A DNA stretch of 64,000 nt from Strongylocentrotus purpuratus (lineage: Eukaryota; Echinodermata; Echinoidea; Camarodonta; Strongylocentrotidae): the NCBI RefSeq assembly GCF_000002235.5, contig NW_022145615.1, forward strand, positions 12,236,891-12,300,890, written 5' to 3'. The notes beneath the pieces are model-generated. The model ran no database searches. It worked only from the letters and a program-made list of their open reading frames with translations, and was not told the origin of the DNA. This document shows, piece after piece, positions 45,363 to 56,300 of the stretch. Made by a program: the position numbers and the translations under genes. Position 1 is the first letter of the stretch, and each line of letters starts with the position of its first letter.

Positions 45363-48300
45363 CAGGGGCGTCGCCAAAGGGGGGGGGGGGTGTGGGGGGG
45401 GGGGGTGTGACACCCCCCCCCCCCCCACCTGTCAGGATATTGTCGGTAAAATTGCGCTGCCGTCGGGAAAAAGAGAAAAGGGGGAGGGGAAAAAAGAGAG
45501 GGAAAAAAAAGAGAGGGAAAGGGAAAGAAAAGAAAAAAAGAAAAGGAAAAGAAAAGAAAAGAAAGAAAGGAAAAGAAAGGAAAGAAAGGAAAAGAAAGGA
45601 AGAAAAGAGAAGAAAGAAAGAGAAAAAAGAAAAAGAGAGAGGAGAGGAAAGAAAGGAAAAGAAAGAAAAGGAAAAAAGAGTGAAAGGGAAACAAAAGAAA
45701 CGGGGGATGACAGAGAGGAGAGAGAGGGAAGATAAGAGACTGAGAGAGGAGGAGTGGGAGTAAAAGAGACGAGGGGGTTGTTGGGTGGAGTCGTCTCGTC
45801 GAGGGAGCAAGAAAGACACGGGTAAATATGTTGCTGTGTCGGGTCAGCTGTGTCGGTATTCTTGCTCGATCCTCGTGTACTATATCAATGCAGAAGTATA
45901 TTGTCGGTCGGTCGACAAGTTTTTTTCCCTACGAACTGTGACTTCTTATCCGCTTTGACGACTTCGAGAGTGACTACAACAGTTACTTGTATTTTCTCGA
46001 AGTTTCACTTGCCTATAATATCAGCTAAAGAAATCAGAAGTTTAAAATTTTCGGGGAAACTAAATTCAAACAAGGTTTAAGAGTCAACAACGGTACGACG
46101 AATCGTCTTTCTTTCTTTATATTGTGATGAAACGCCCAAAATTCCGCGCTTCGCGCGGAAGGGGAAACTTCATTTAGACGAGTCGAGAACGGTACAACGA
46201 ATCGTCTTCGTTCTCTAATAATTTCAGGAAACGTCAAAGCTTCCGCGCTTCGCGCGAGAGGGGGAAACTGAATTCAGACAAAATTAATAGGGCTTATTTA
46301 GAGTCGAAAACGGTACAACGAATCGTGTTCTTTCTCTAATAATTTGAGGAAACGTCAAAGCTTTCGCCCTTCGCGCGAGAGGGGGAAACTGAATTCAGAT
46401 TAATAGGGCTTAATAAGAGTCGAAAACGGTACGATGAATCGTCTTCCTTTCTCTATATTGTGATGGAACGCCACAAAATTCCGCGCTTCGCGCGGAAGGG
46501 GAAAACTTCATATAGACGAGTCGAGAACGGTACAACGAACCGTCTTCTTCCTCTAATAATTTAAGGAAACGTCAAAGCTTTCGCGCGAGAGGGGGAATCT
46601 GAATTCAAACAAAATTAATAGGGCTTATTTAGAGTCGAAAACGGTACAACGAATCGTGTTCTTTCTCTAATAATTTGAGGAAATGTCAAAGCTTTCGCCC
46701 TTCGCGCGAGAGGGGGAAACTTCATATAGACGAGTCGAGAACGGTACAACGAATCGTCTTTCTCTAATAATTTAAGGAAACATCAAAGCTTTCGCGCTTC
46801 GCGCGAGAAGGGGAAACTGAATTCAGACAAAATTAATAGGGCTTATTTAGAGTCGAAAACGGTACAACGAATCGTGTTCTCTCTCTAATAATTTGAGGAA
46901 ACGTCAAAGCTTTCGCCCTTCGCGCGAGAGGGGGAAACTGAATTCAGATTAATAGGGCTTAATAAGAATCGAAAACGGTACGATGAATCGTCTTCCTTTC
47001 TCTATATTGTGATGGAACGCCACAAAATTCCGCGCTTCGCGCGGAAGGGGAAAACTTAATATAGACGAGTCGAGAACGGTACAACGAACCGTCTTCTTTC
47101 TCTAATAATTTAAGGAAACGTCAAAGCTTTCGCGCGAGAGGGGGAATCTGAATTCAAACAAAATTAATAGGGCTTATTTAGAGTCGAAAACGGTACAACG
47201 AATCGTGTTCTTTCTCTAATAATTTGAGGAAATGTCAAAGCTTTCGCCCTTCGCGCGAGAGGGGGAAACTTCATATAGACGAGTCGAGAACGGTACAACG
47301 AATCGTCTTTCTCTAATAATTTAAGGAAACATCAAAGCTTTCGCGCTTCGCGCGAGAGGGGGAAACTGAATTCAGACAAAATTAATAGGGCTTATTTAGA
47401 GTCGAAAACGGTACAACGAATCGTGTTCTTTCTCTAATAATTTGAGGAAACGTCAAAGCTTTCGCCCTTCGCGCGAGAGGGGGAAACTGAATTCAGATTA
47501 ATAGGGCTTAATAAGAATCGAAAACGGTACGATGAATCGTCTTCCTTTCTCTATATTGTGATGGAACGCCACAAAATTCCGCGCTTCGCGCGGAAGGGGA
47601 AAACTTAATATAGACGAGTCGAGAACGGTACAACGAACCGTCTTCTTTCTCTAATAATTTAAGGAAACGTCAAAGCTTTCGCGCGAGAGGGGGAATCTGA
47701 ATTCAAACAAAATTAATAGGGCTTATTTAGAGTCGAAAACGGTACAACGAATCGTGTTCTTTCTCTAATAATTTGAGGAAACGTCAAAGCTTTCGCCCTT
47801 CGCGCGAGAGGGGGAAACTTCATATAGACGAGTCGAGAACGGTACAACGAATCGTCTTTCTCTAATAATTTAAGGAAACGTCAAAGCTTTCGCGCTTCGC
47901 GCGAGAGGGGGAATCTGAATTCAGACAAAATTAATAGGGCTTATTTAGAGTCGAAAACGGTACAACGAATCGTGTTCTTTCTCTAATAATTTGAGGAAAC
48001 GTCAAAGCTTTCGCCCTTCGCGCGAGAGGGGGAAACTGAATTCAGATTAATAGGGCTTAATAAGAGTCGAAAACGGTACGATGAATCGTCTTCCTTTCTC
48101 TATATTGTGATGGAACGCCACAAAATTCCGCGCATCGCGCGGAAGGGGAAAACTTCATATAGACGAGTCGAGAACGGTACAACGAACCGTCTTCTTTCTC
48201 TAATAATTTAAGGAAACGTCAAAGCTTTCGCGCGAGAGGGGGAATCTGAATTCAAACAAAATTAATAGGGCTTATTTAGAGTCGAAAACGGTACAACGAA

Positions 48301-50715
48301 TCGTGTTCTTTCTCTAATAATTTGAGGAAATGTCAAAGCTTTCGCCCTTCGCGCGAGAGGGGGAAACTTCATATAGACGAGTCGAGAACGGTACAACGAA
48401 TCGTCTTTCTCTAATAATTTAAGGAAACATCAAAGCTTTCGCGCTTCGCGCGAGAAGGGGAAACTGAATTCAGACAAAATTAATAGGGCTTATTTAGAGT
48501 CGAAAACGGTACAACGAATCGTGTTCTCTCTCTAATAATTTGAGGAAACGTCAAAGCTTTCGCCCTTCGCGCGAGAGGGGGAAACTGAATTCAGATTAAT
48601 AGGGCTTAATAAGAATCGAAAACGGTACGATGAATCGTCTTCCTTTCTCTATATTGTGATGGAACGCCACAAAATTCCGCGCTTCGCGCGGAAGGGGAAA
48701 ACTTTATATAGACGAGTCGAGAACGGTACAACGAACCGTCTTCTTTCTCTAATAATTTAAGGAAACGTCAAAGCTTTCGCGCGAGAGGGGGAATCTGAAT
48801 TCAAACAAAATTAATAGGGCTTATTTAGAGTCGAAAACGGTACAACGAATCGTGTTCTTTCTCTAATAATTTGAGGAAATGTCAAAGCTTTCGCCCTTCG
48901 CGCGAGAGGGGGAAACTTCATATAGACGAGTCGAGAACGGTACAACGAATCGTCTTTCTCTAATAATTTAAGGAAACATCAAAGCTTTCGCGCTTCGCGC
49001 GAGAGGGGGAAACTGAATTCAGACAAAATTAATAGGGCTTATTTAGAGTCGAAAACGGTACAACGAATCGTGTTCTTTCTCTAATAATTTGAGGAAACGT
49101 CAAAGCTTTCGCCCTTCGCGCGAGAGGGGGAAACTGAATTCAGATTAATAGGGCTTAATAAGAATCGAAAACGGTACGATGAATCGTCTTCCTTTCTCTA
49201 TATTGTGATGGAACGCCACAAAATTCCGCGCTTCGCGCGGAAGGGGAAAACTTAATATAGACGAGTCGAGAACGGTACAACGAACCGTCTTCTTTCTCTA
49301 ATAATTTAAGGAAACGTCAAAGCTTTCGCGCGAGAGGGGGAATCTGAATTCAAACAAAATTAATAGGGCTTATTTAGAGTCGAAAACGGTACAACGAATC
49401 GTGTTCTTTCTCTAATAATTTGAGGAAACGTCAAAGCTTTCGCCCTTCGCGCGAGAGGGGGAAACTTCATATAGACGAGTCGAGAACGGTACAACGAATC
49501 GTCTTTCTCTAATAATTTAAGGAAACGTCAAAGCTTTCGCGCTTCGCGCGAGAGGGGGAATCTGAATTCAGACAAAATTAATAGGGTTTATTTAGAGTCG
49601 AAAACGGTACAACGAATCATGTTCTTTCTCTAATAATTTTAAGGAAAGGTCAAAGCTTCCGCGCTTCGCGCGAGAGGGGGAAACTGAATTCAGACAAAAT
49701 TAATAGGGCTTATTTAGAGTCGAAAACGGTACAACGAATCATGTTCTTTCTCTAATAATATGAGGAAACGTCAAAGCTTTCGCGCTTCGCGCGAGAGGGG
49801 AAAACTGAATTCGGATGAATAGGGCTTAATAGGAGTCGAAAACGGTACGACTAATCGTCTTCTTTCTCTAATAATTTAATGAAACGTCAAAACTTCCGCG
49901 CTTTGCGCGGGAGGGGGAAGCTTCATTCAGATAAGCATTAAGAGTCGAGAACAGTACACCGAATCGTCCGCATTTTCTCATAATTTAATGAAACGTCAAA
50001 GCTTCCGCGCTTCGCGCGGGAGAGGGAAAAACTGAATTCAGACAAGGATTAAGAGTCGAGAACAGTACACCGAATCGTCTGCTTTTTCTCATGATTTAAT
50101 GAAACCACAAAGCTGCCGCGCTTTGCGCGGGAGGGGGGGGGGGGGGACTGAATTCCGAAAAGGATAAACAGTCGAGAACGGTACAGCAAATCGTCTTCTT
50201 TTTTATAATAATTTAATGAAACGTCAAAGCTTTAGCGTTCCGCGCGGGAGGGGGGGAAACTTTATACAGACACGGATTACCAGTCGAAAACGGTACAATT
50301 AATCGTCTTCTTTTCCTGATAATTTAAGGAAACGTCTAAGCTTCCGCGCTTCGCGCGGGAGGCCCATCACCCACACCCCATTAATAAGCGCTTTAAAGTG
50401 AATCTCTTGTTCACTACCGCCCATCCCTAAAATAAGATCCTAGCTCCGCGCCTGCATTAAAATATATAGCTATGATGCTGACTAAATTGAAGAAATAATT
50501 CGTATATTTATGTCGTCGAGGAAAATGACAATTTTGCGCATATGCAAGTACTATAGATAGTCCATAGGAAAAACAATTTAGCCTTCGGCCCCACGTTTAT
50601 AGGGTTGAATTTGTAGATATTGGACATTTAATTTTGTCGGTAATTGGTGGCTAGTTTTGTCGGTAATTGTTGGCCTCTACACCCCCCCACTGAAAAAGGT
50701 CTAGCGACGCCCCTG
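45363..50715 (+). mobile_element. nested hAT-like satellite-bearing element, 5.35 kb
   Basis: TACACAGC occurs immediately left (45355-45362) and right (50716-50723): a perfect 8-bp target duplication lying inside the outer copy. Termini are CAGGGGCGTCGCC and GCGACGCCCCTG. In order it has a C/G-rich head, a polypurine tract (45465-45760), a TCGTCTCGTCGAGGGAGCAA segment, a unique stretch ending near 46050, a ~4.3-kb satellite array, and a unique right part with GGATCCTAGC-like and GGCCTCTACACCC motifs. There is no transposase. The Phe-rich and Lys-rich frames here reflect the polypurine strand. Confidence 0.86.
46060..50365 (+). repeat. satellite array with 549-bp higher-order repeat
   Basis: About 40 monomers of ~98-120 bp carry ACGGTACAACGAATCGT, CTCTAATAATTTAAGGAAACG and a TTCGCGCTTCGCGCGA hairpin. 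The variant TATATTGTGATGGAACGCC recurs at 46453, 47003, 47552, 48101, 48650 and 49199, giving a 549-550-bp, five-monomer higher-order unit. Its copies are almost identical, while monomers at both edges of the array are diverged. Confidence 0.92.
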
Positions 50716-51189
50716 TACACAGCAACATATTTATGCGTGTCTTTTTTGCTCCCTCGACGAGACGACTCCACCCAACAACCCCCCTCTCTCTTTTACTCCC
50801 ACCCCTCCTCTCTCAGGTTTTTACCTCCCCCTCTCTCTCCTCTCTTTCATCCCCCGTTTCTTTTGTTTCCTCTTTCTCTTTTTTGTTTGTTTTCCTTTTC
50901 TACTTTTCTTTCTTTTCTTTGTTTTCCTTTCTTTCCTCTCCTCCCTATTTTTCTTTTTTCTCTTTCTTTCTTCTCTTCTCTTTCCTTTTTTCCTTTCTTC
51001 TCCTGTTTTTCCTTTGTTTTCCTTTCTTTCCTTTGTTTTCCTTTTTTCCTGTCTTTTCCTTTCCTTTTCTTTTTTTCTTTTCTCTTTTCCCCCGATGCCA
51101 GCGCAATTTTACCGACAATATCCTGACATGTGGGGGAGGGGGATGTCGCACCCACATCCCCACCCTTTAGAGACGCCCCTGCCCTCTAG

Positions 51190-51645
51190 TCGTGTTCAGT
51201 TAGCGAGTTACTCCTGGAAACATCCAAGAGTAAATAGGTCGGTGTAAAGGTAGACGTAGCTAACACGATCATCGTTCAGACGGTAACTACTCCGACCTTT
51301 ACACTTACCTCACCATATTTACCCCACCATATTTACCCCGACTAGCTCTTAACACGACTGTTACCCCCAGGGTAACTTGTCTCCGTCAGAACAAGACTAT
51401 AGATTGGCCAACTCGGTTTCAGTTGGATACATTCTGACGCACATTCTTTTCTGTGTGCTTGCCTAACAAAGCAATGTGCGCCATGGTCCAATATTTGTTT
51501 ACACGGCTCTGAGCATTGGCTTTAAAAGAACGCCCTATGATGAATGCAAAGAAATTATATTAAAAATATGTATTGAATATCGATGTACATGTACGAGGTG
51601 GAAACAAAATAATTAGGTTTATTAGCCAAGAAGAAAGATAGATAC

Positions 51646-51676
<31 letters not shown>

Positions 51677-52631
51677 AAGAAAGAAAGAGAAATCGAGATA
51701 GTTTTGTATACAATATAGAGAAGAATGAGTTTTTAGTCTGACAGCAGAAAATGCAATGTCCCTTTAAAATGATAGTTCTTAAAAGCCTTCGCAAAATATG
51801 ACCGGTAACAGCAGAATAGTTTGGACCAACTTGTCATGCCATATTTGAGTGTACACAATGCATCTGAATTCTACCATAACTGGGCTATTTCCCCCCAAAG
51901 GATACAACGACTTTTATGCACTTCATCAACGTTCCCGAATCGCTTCCAGACAACGTAATCTAATCGTTTAACCATGCAGAACTCACCTTTACATAATCAA
52001 TCACAAAGCATACACCTTTTATTTGGATTCTTCTGAAATCGAATATAGAGGCAAACGTACTGTGTAATTTTTCTTTCAAAAACTGAAAACATCGAATCAA
52101 TATTGACTTCAATTCATGAAGACCACAAACTGTTCCGCTTGTTTATCAGCATCCATAATCTGGGGCCCGTTTCATAAAACTTTTTATCTATACAACAAAT
52201 GCTTAATTTCTATGATAAATTTGCTCTCAGCCAATCAGATGCCTGAAAGCAGTAGCTTATAACAGTAGCTTGTAACTTGTAACTATTAATTTTTTACCTG
52301 TATACATTGTATCCGTCATGAAATCATCACGCCGTTGTTTTTCAATCATGCCGTTGCGCTCTGCTAACTATGTTAACAACTAATTATGATAATATCATAC
52401 CGCATGTAATATTGAAGGACACTGACGCAACAACAACAAAAGACGACACTCCCCCACCCCCAGCGAGGGGGAACAACGTGTGGAATAATAATATTATTCT
52501 GTTGTCAAGAGCACAGTGACAGACTAGAAGAAAAACATGTATAAATCTATGAATTGAATATTTTTTCCCTGTGTAACTCTTTGTTGTCATAAGCCCGAGT
52601 ATTGAGCAAATTATTATTATGAACCTGAAAA
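51190..52631. other. non-coding, repeat debris
   Basis: The stretch contains a partial relative of the 42108 element (51.41-51.50 kb), a (GA)n microsatellite (~51644-51690) and a lone GGGGCCCGTTTCATAAA MITE end at 52162. No supported exon was found. Confidence 0.45.
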
Positions 52632-52946
52632 CAATGAGGTAATCGTGTTTTCCCCATTCGTCATTTGATAATAGACAAAACAGGAACTATAAACCCAATT
52701 ACTCTTTACCGCGAATATTTGTCCAATCAAGGACTTTATTACGTCTATGGTCCAATTCATTCAATTTTCTTTTTAAATCGTGTCCTCTCTGTGAGGTAAT
52801 TTCTCAATGAGGTAATCGTGTTTTCCCCATTCGTCATTTGATAATAGAAAAAACAGGAACTAACCCAATTACTCTTTACCGCAAATATTTGTCCAATTCA
52901 TTTAATTTTCCTTTTAAATCGTGCCCTCTCTGTGAGGTAATTTCTC
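52632..52946. repeat. two-copy tandem duplication upstream of PDZ gene 2
   Basis: Units begin CAATGAGGTAATCGTG at 52632 and 52805 and end GAGGTAATTTCTCA. The second lacks ~33 bp of the first. They lie within 400 bases of the second PDZ gene's start and could carry duplicated regulatory sites. Confidence 0.8.
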
Positions 52947-53199
52947 ACAAATAGAATATGAGAAATTATCATACTTAAATCGGACATGATGAGATGAGCT
53001 GGGCGTACCTGTCCATTCACTGTCAGACAGCAGTAGAGATAAGTCGACCTTTCTAATCGGCGGGTCCCTGCTTTCATTTTAGCTGAATTTGGGAAGATAA
53101 GTTATCGAAATATCCAATTTCATCTACGATTTACCAGGGCATCAGTAATACTTGCAATTTTACGTTGACTTCAGGAGGGGCACTCGAGGTGGTATTGCT

Positions 53200-53378
53200 A
53201 TGACTAATTTAAACGGGGAACGCGCTGCATTGAGCCGAGTTTTCGTTCAGTGTAAGAAGAATCGTCCAAAGATCCTGACTGATTTTGGATGTTTACTCGA
53301 GAGCTCTGGAGGAATTGATGGCGACCATTCATTGGTGGAGGTAGACTGGTCTGGACTAGCTTGGAAGGCTGGGTTCAG
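53200..53378 (+). CDS. PDZ gene 2, exon 1
   Basis: MTNLNGERAALSR, then VFVQCKKNRPKILTDFG and the SGLAWKAGF segment. The donor is TTCAG|GTATGT. The N-terminal 12 residues differ from the sister gene. Confidence 0.8.
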
Positions 53379-56300
53379 GTATGTTATCAGGTGGGCTGTA
53401 TATATTACAGACCTAATAATTTTGTTAAAACTGCCTTTATTTATTTTTTTATTTTTTAATTTTCTTATTTCGACCCACTTTGTTTGATTTGATTTGATTT
53501 ATTGGTTTCTGCATCGTTTTTCTCTTTTTCATCATACATTTTCATGAACATAATATGGTTTGATACAATATTTTAAGTGTATATAATTTTATACAGATAA
53601 TAAACGAATTTAAACAAATATATTGAATGCATAATTAACATACATTAGATGCAGGAGGGCTACAGAAATAAGCAAAGTAGCGTGACGTGCCCGCAGCCCT
53701 CAACTTAGATACAAAAACAATAACATATACAAATAGAAAAGACTGACTTGCAGAGAAGAAAAGGAAAGGGGAGAGAAGGAGCGTTGGTAATAATACAATA
53801 AATCTCGTACATCTGCTGATTGAATGCAGGTTCATTCATGAATGGCTAAAACGATGCTATAGGTCATGGACGATTACACATCATTGTTGAATATACAGTC
53901 AATGTACACACGAACATGAATACAGTACAATTACACACAACAGGATCAATACTTAGACAATAACATAGTTTTAACTGCCTTCTTAAATGAATACAACGTC
54001 CTAAGGTTTCTTATTATAATGGGCAGAGAGTTCCAGATGTCTGGGCCGGCGTGTCTTATGGATTTGAGAGCCAATGCGGTTTTTGGATTTCTTAAATGAA
54101 ATTTTTCAGTTTGCCTTGTAGGGTAAGAGTGGATGGTTTTATTCAAATCAAACAATGGGGGAAATATGAAGGTAGTAGACCATTTTGTAAACGAAACATG
54201 AAAAGTGCTATTTGTAGAATATATATATCATCAACTTTTAGAGTTTTTAGTTTTGAAAACAAGGGATTGGTGTGGTCGCGATAGGAAGAATCAGTACATA
54301 AACGCATTGCTTACTTTTATAACAGTAAAATGGTGTCAACATTACTTTTCGAATTTGCCCATATAATGTTACAATATGAAATATATGGCAGTATTAATGA
54401 ATTATATAACATAAACAAGATATTTGAAGGGACATAATATTTCAATTTACAGAGAATACCAATATTACGTGAAATAGTTTAAGAAATATATTGCACATGA
54501 TTATTCCATCTCAGATTTTCATTGATCAAAACACCAAGGAAATTTGTGCTATCCTTTATTTCCAATAATTCACCATCCAAAGTAATTTCAATGTCAGGAA
54601 TATCATTATTTGTTCTGTTCTGAAAGTATATATAGTTTGTTTTCTTTAAATTAAGAGACAGTTTATTACTTCTAAACCATTTTGATAATTTTGGTAATTC
54701 AGCGTTTATATTTCTTAAAAGGATCTGAAAATTTGAATTGGAACAAAAGGCATTGATATCATCAGCAAATATTATATTAGTTTAAACATATTTGTGGCTT
54801 ACACCCAGTAAATAAGATCGATTGATCGATCTGTAATTGAAAAACAAGTCAGAAAAAATCTTGGAACCAGCGGGATTTGAACCTGCCATCTACTGCTTGC
54901 CGGGCAGCGACTCTACCACCAGGCCATCACTGGTCCATCATATGGCACAGTCACGATGAACTAGAGAGCTTGGGTATTTGTTTCTAGTTCATCGTGACTG
55001 TGCCATGGACCAGTGATGGCCTGGTGGTAGAGTCGCTGCCCGGCAAGCAGTAGATGGCAGGTTCAAATCCCGCTGGTTCCAAGATTTTTTCTGACTTGTT
55101 TTTCAATTACAGATCGATCAATCGAAGCCACAAATATGTTTAAACTATTGAAATTTTTCCCAGGAAGCATTACATTTATAACAGTTATTGTCCTATGGCG
55201 GACTAATGAATATTAATAAGTCAGAATGAATCAGAAGAGCTTGGGTATTTGTTTCTAGCTCATCGTGACTGTGCCATGGACCAGTAGTGGCCTGGTGGTA
55301 GAGTCGCTGCCCGGCAAGCAGTAGATGGCAGGTTCAAATCCCGCTGGTTCCAAGATTTTTTCTGACTTGTTTTTCAATTACAGATCGATCAATCGATCTT
55401 ATTTACTGGGTGTAAGCCACACATATGTTTAAACTATTGAAATTTCTCCCAGGAAGCATTACATTTATAAAATATTATATTGTCGTGCATTTGATGAATT
55501 ATAAATATCATTTACATATATCAGAAATAACAAAGGGCCGAGGATTGACCCTTGTGGCACTCCACACGTTACAGATAATAATTCTGATTCATTTGAATCA
55601 TAACATACATATTGTTTTCTATTTGTTAAATAATTTTTAAACCATTGTATAGCAACACCCCTCAATCCATAGTATTCCAATTTACGTATAAGTATTGTAT
55701 GGTCAAGAGTGTCAAATGCCTTGCTCAGATCCATGAATACTCCTATAACATGCTTATGACCTCTCTCTCTCTCGAAGTGCCATATCGTTTGACTTTGGCG
55801 ATCATGCTGTTCCACAACCCTCGGTTCCTAGCCTTCTGTATTAGTACCACTCCCAGTTCTTTCACTCCTCTCTCCTCCAACAATTTCTGCAGACTGTCCA
55901 TCCAAAGTATCCTCCTTGTTCCCCTACTCCTCCTTCTTCCCACAATTTTCCCTGTCAAAGCAAGATTCTCTAGGCCTTCTTTACGTGTAATGTGACCCAT
56001 GAACTTCAACTGCCTAATCAACATCTCACGTATCATTTTCCTTTGCACTCCAGCTCGTGTAAGAACTTCCTCATTACTGACTTTATCAGTCCAGGGGATT
56101 TTCATCATTCTTCTTAAAAACCACATTTCGCAACTTTCCAAACGCTTTTTGGTATCAGAGGCTAAAGTCCACGTTTCACTACCATACATAAGTACTGGGT
56201 AGATGTAACAATTCAATATTCTTATTCTGGTCCGCATACTCATTGTTCGATTTGTCAGAATTTTGCCTAGCTTTGAAAATGCAGATTTAGCGAGAGCTAT

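Larger units (their letters stand above)
43337..51181 (-). mobile_element. outer hAT-like satellite-bearing element (interrupted)
   Basis: The element is flanked by a perfect 8-bp duplication CCCTCTAG (43329-43336 and 51182-51189), the hAT target-site length. The left terminus is CAGGGGCGTCGC and the right GACGCCCCTG. Subtracting the nested copy (45363-50715) and one 8-bp target leaves about 2.5 kb. Read on the minus strand, that remainder matches the nested copy end to end: purine/pyrimidine tract, GCTGTGT, GGGTCAGCTGTGT, unique segment, satellite array, right end. It has no transposase frame, so it would depend on an enzyme in trans. A TTAA MITE is inserted at 43575. Confidence 0.85.

Noticed and set aside
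45239..45819. Phe/Ser/Leu-rich frames of 150-160 aa, also at 50644-51170
   Set aside because: They come from the polypyrimidine strand of the hAT-like element, overlap in several frames and have no domain.
46060..50365. Regular repeats resembling a CRISPR array
   Set aside because: The monomers are ~100-120 bp and contiguous, with no unique spacers; the host is a eukaryote, and the array lies inside a transposon.
54862..54937. tRNA gene (Ala-like anticodon loop)
   Set aside because: The base before the anticodon is C rather than T, and the sequence recurs three times within 500 bases as part of an inserted SINE block.
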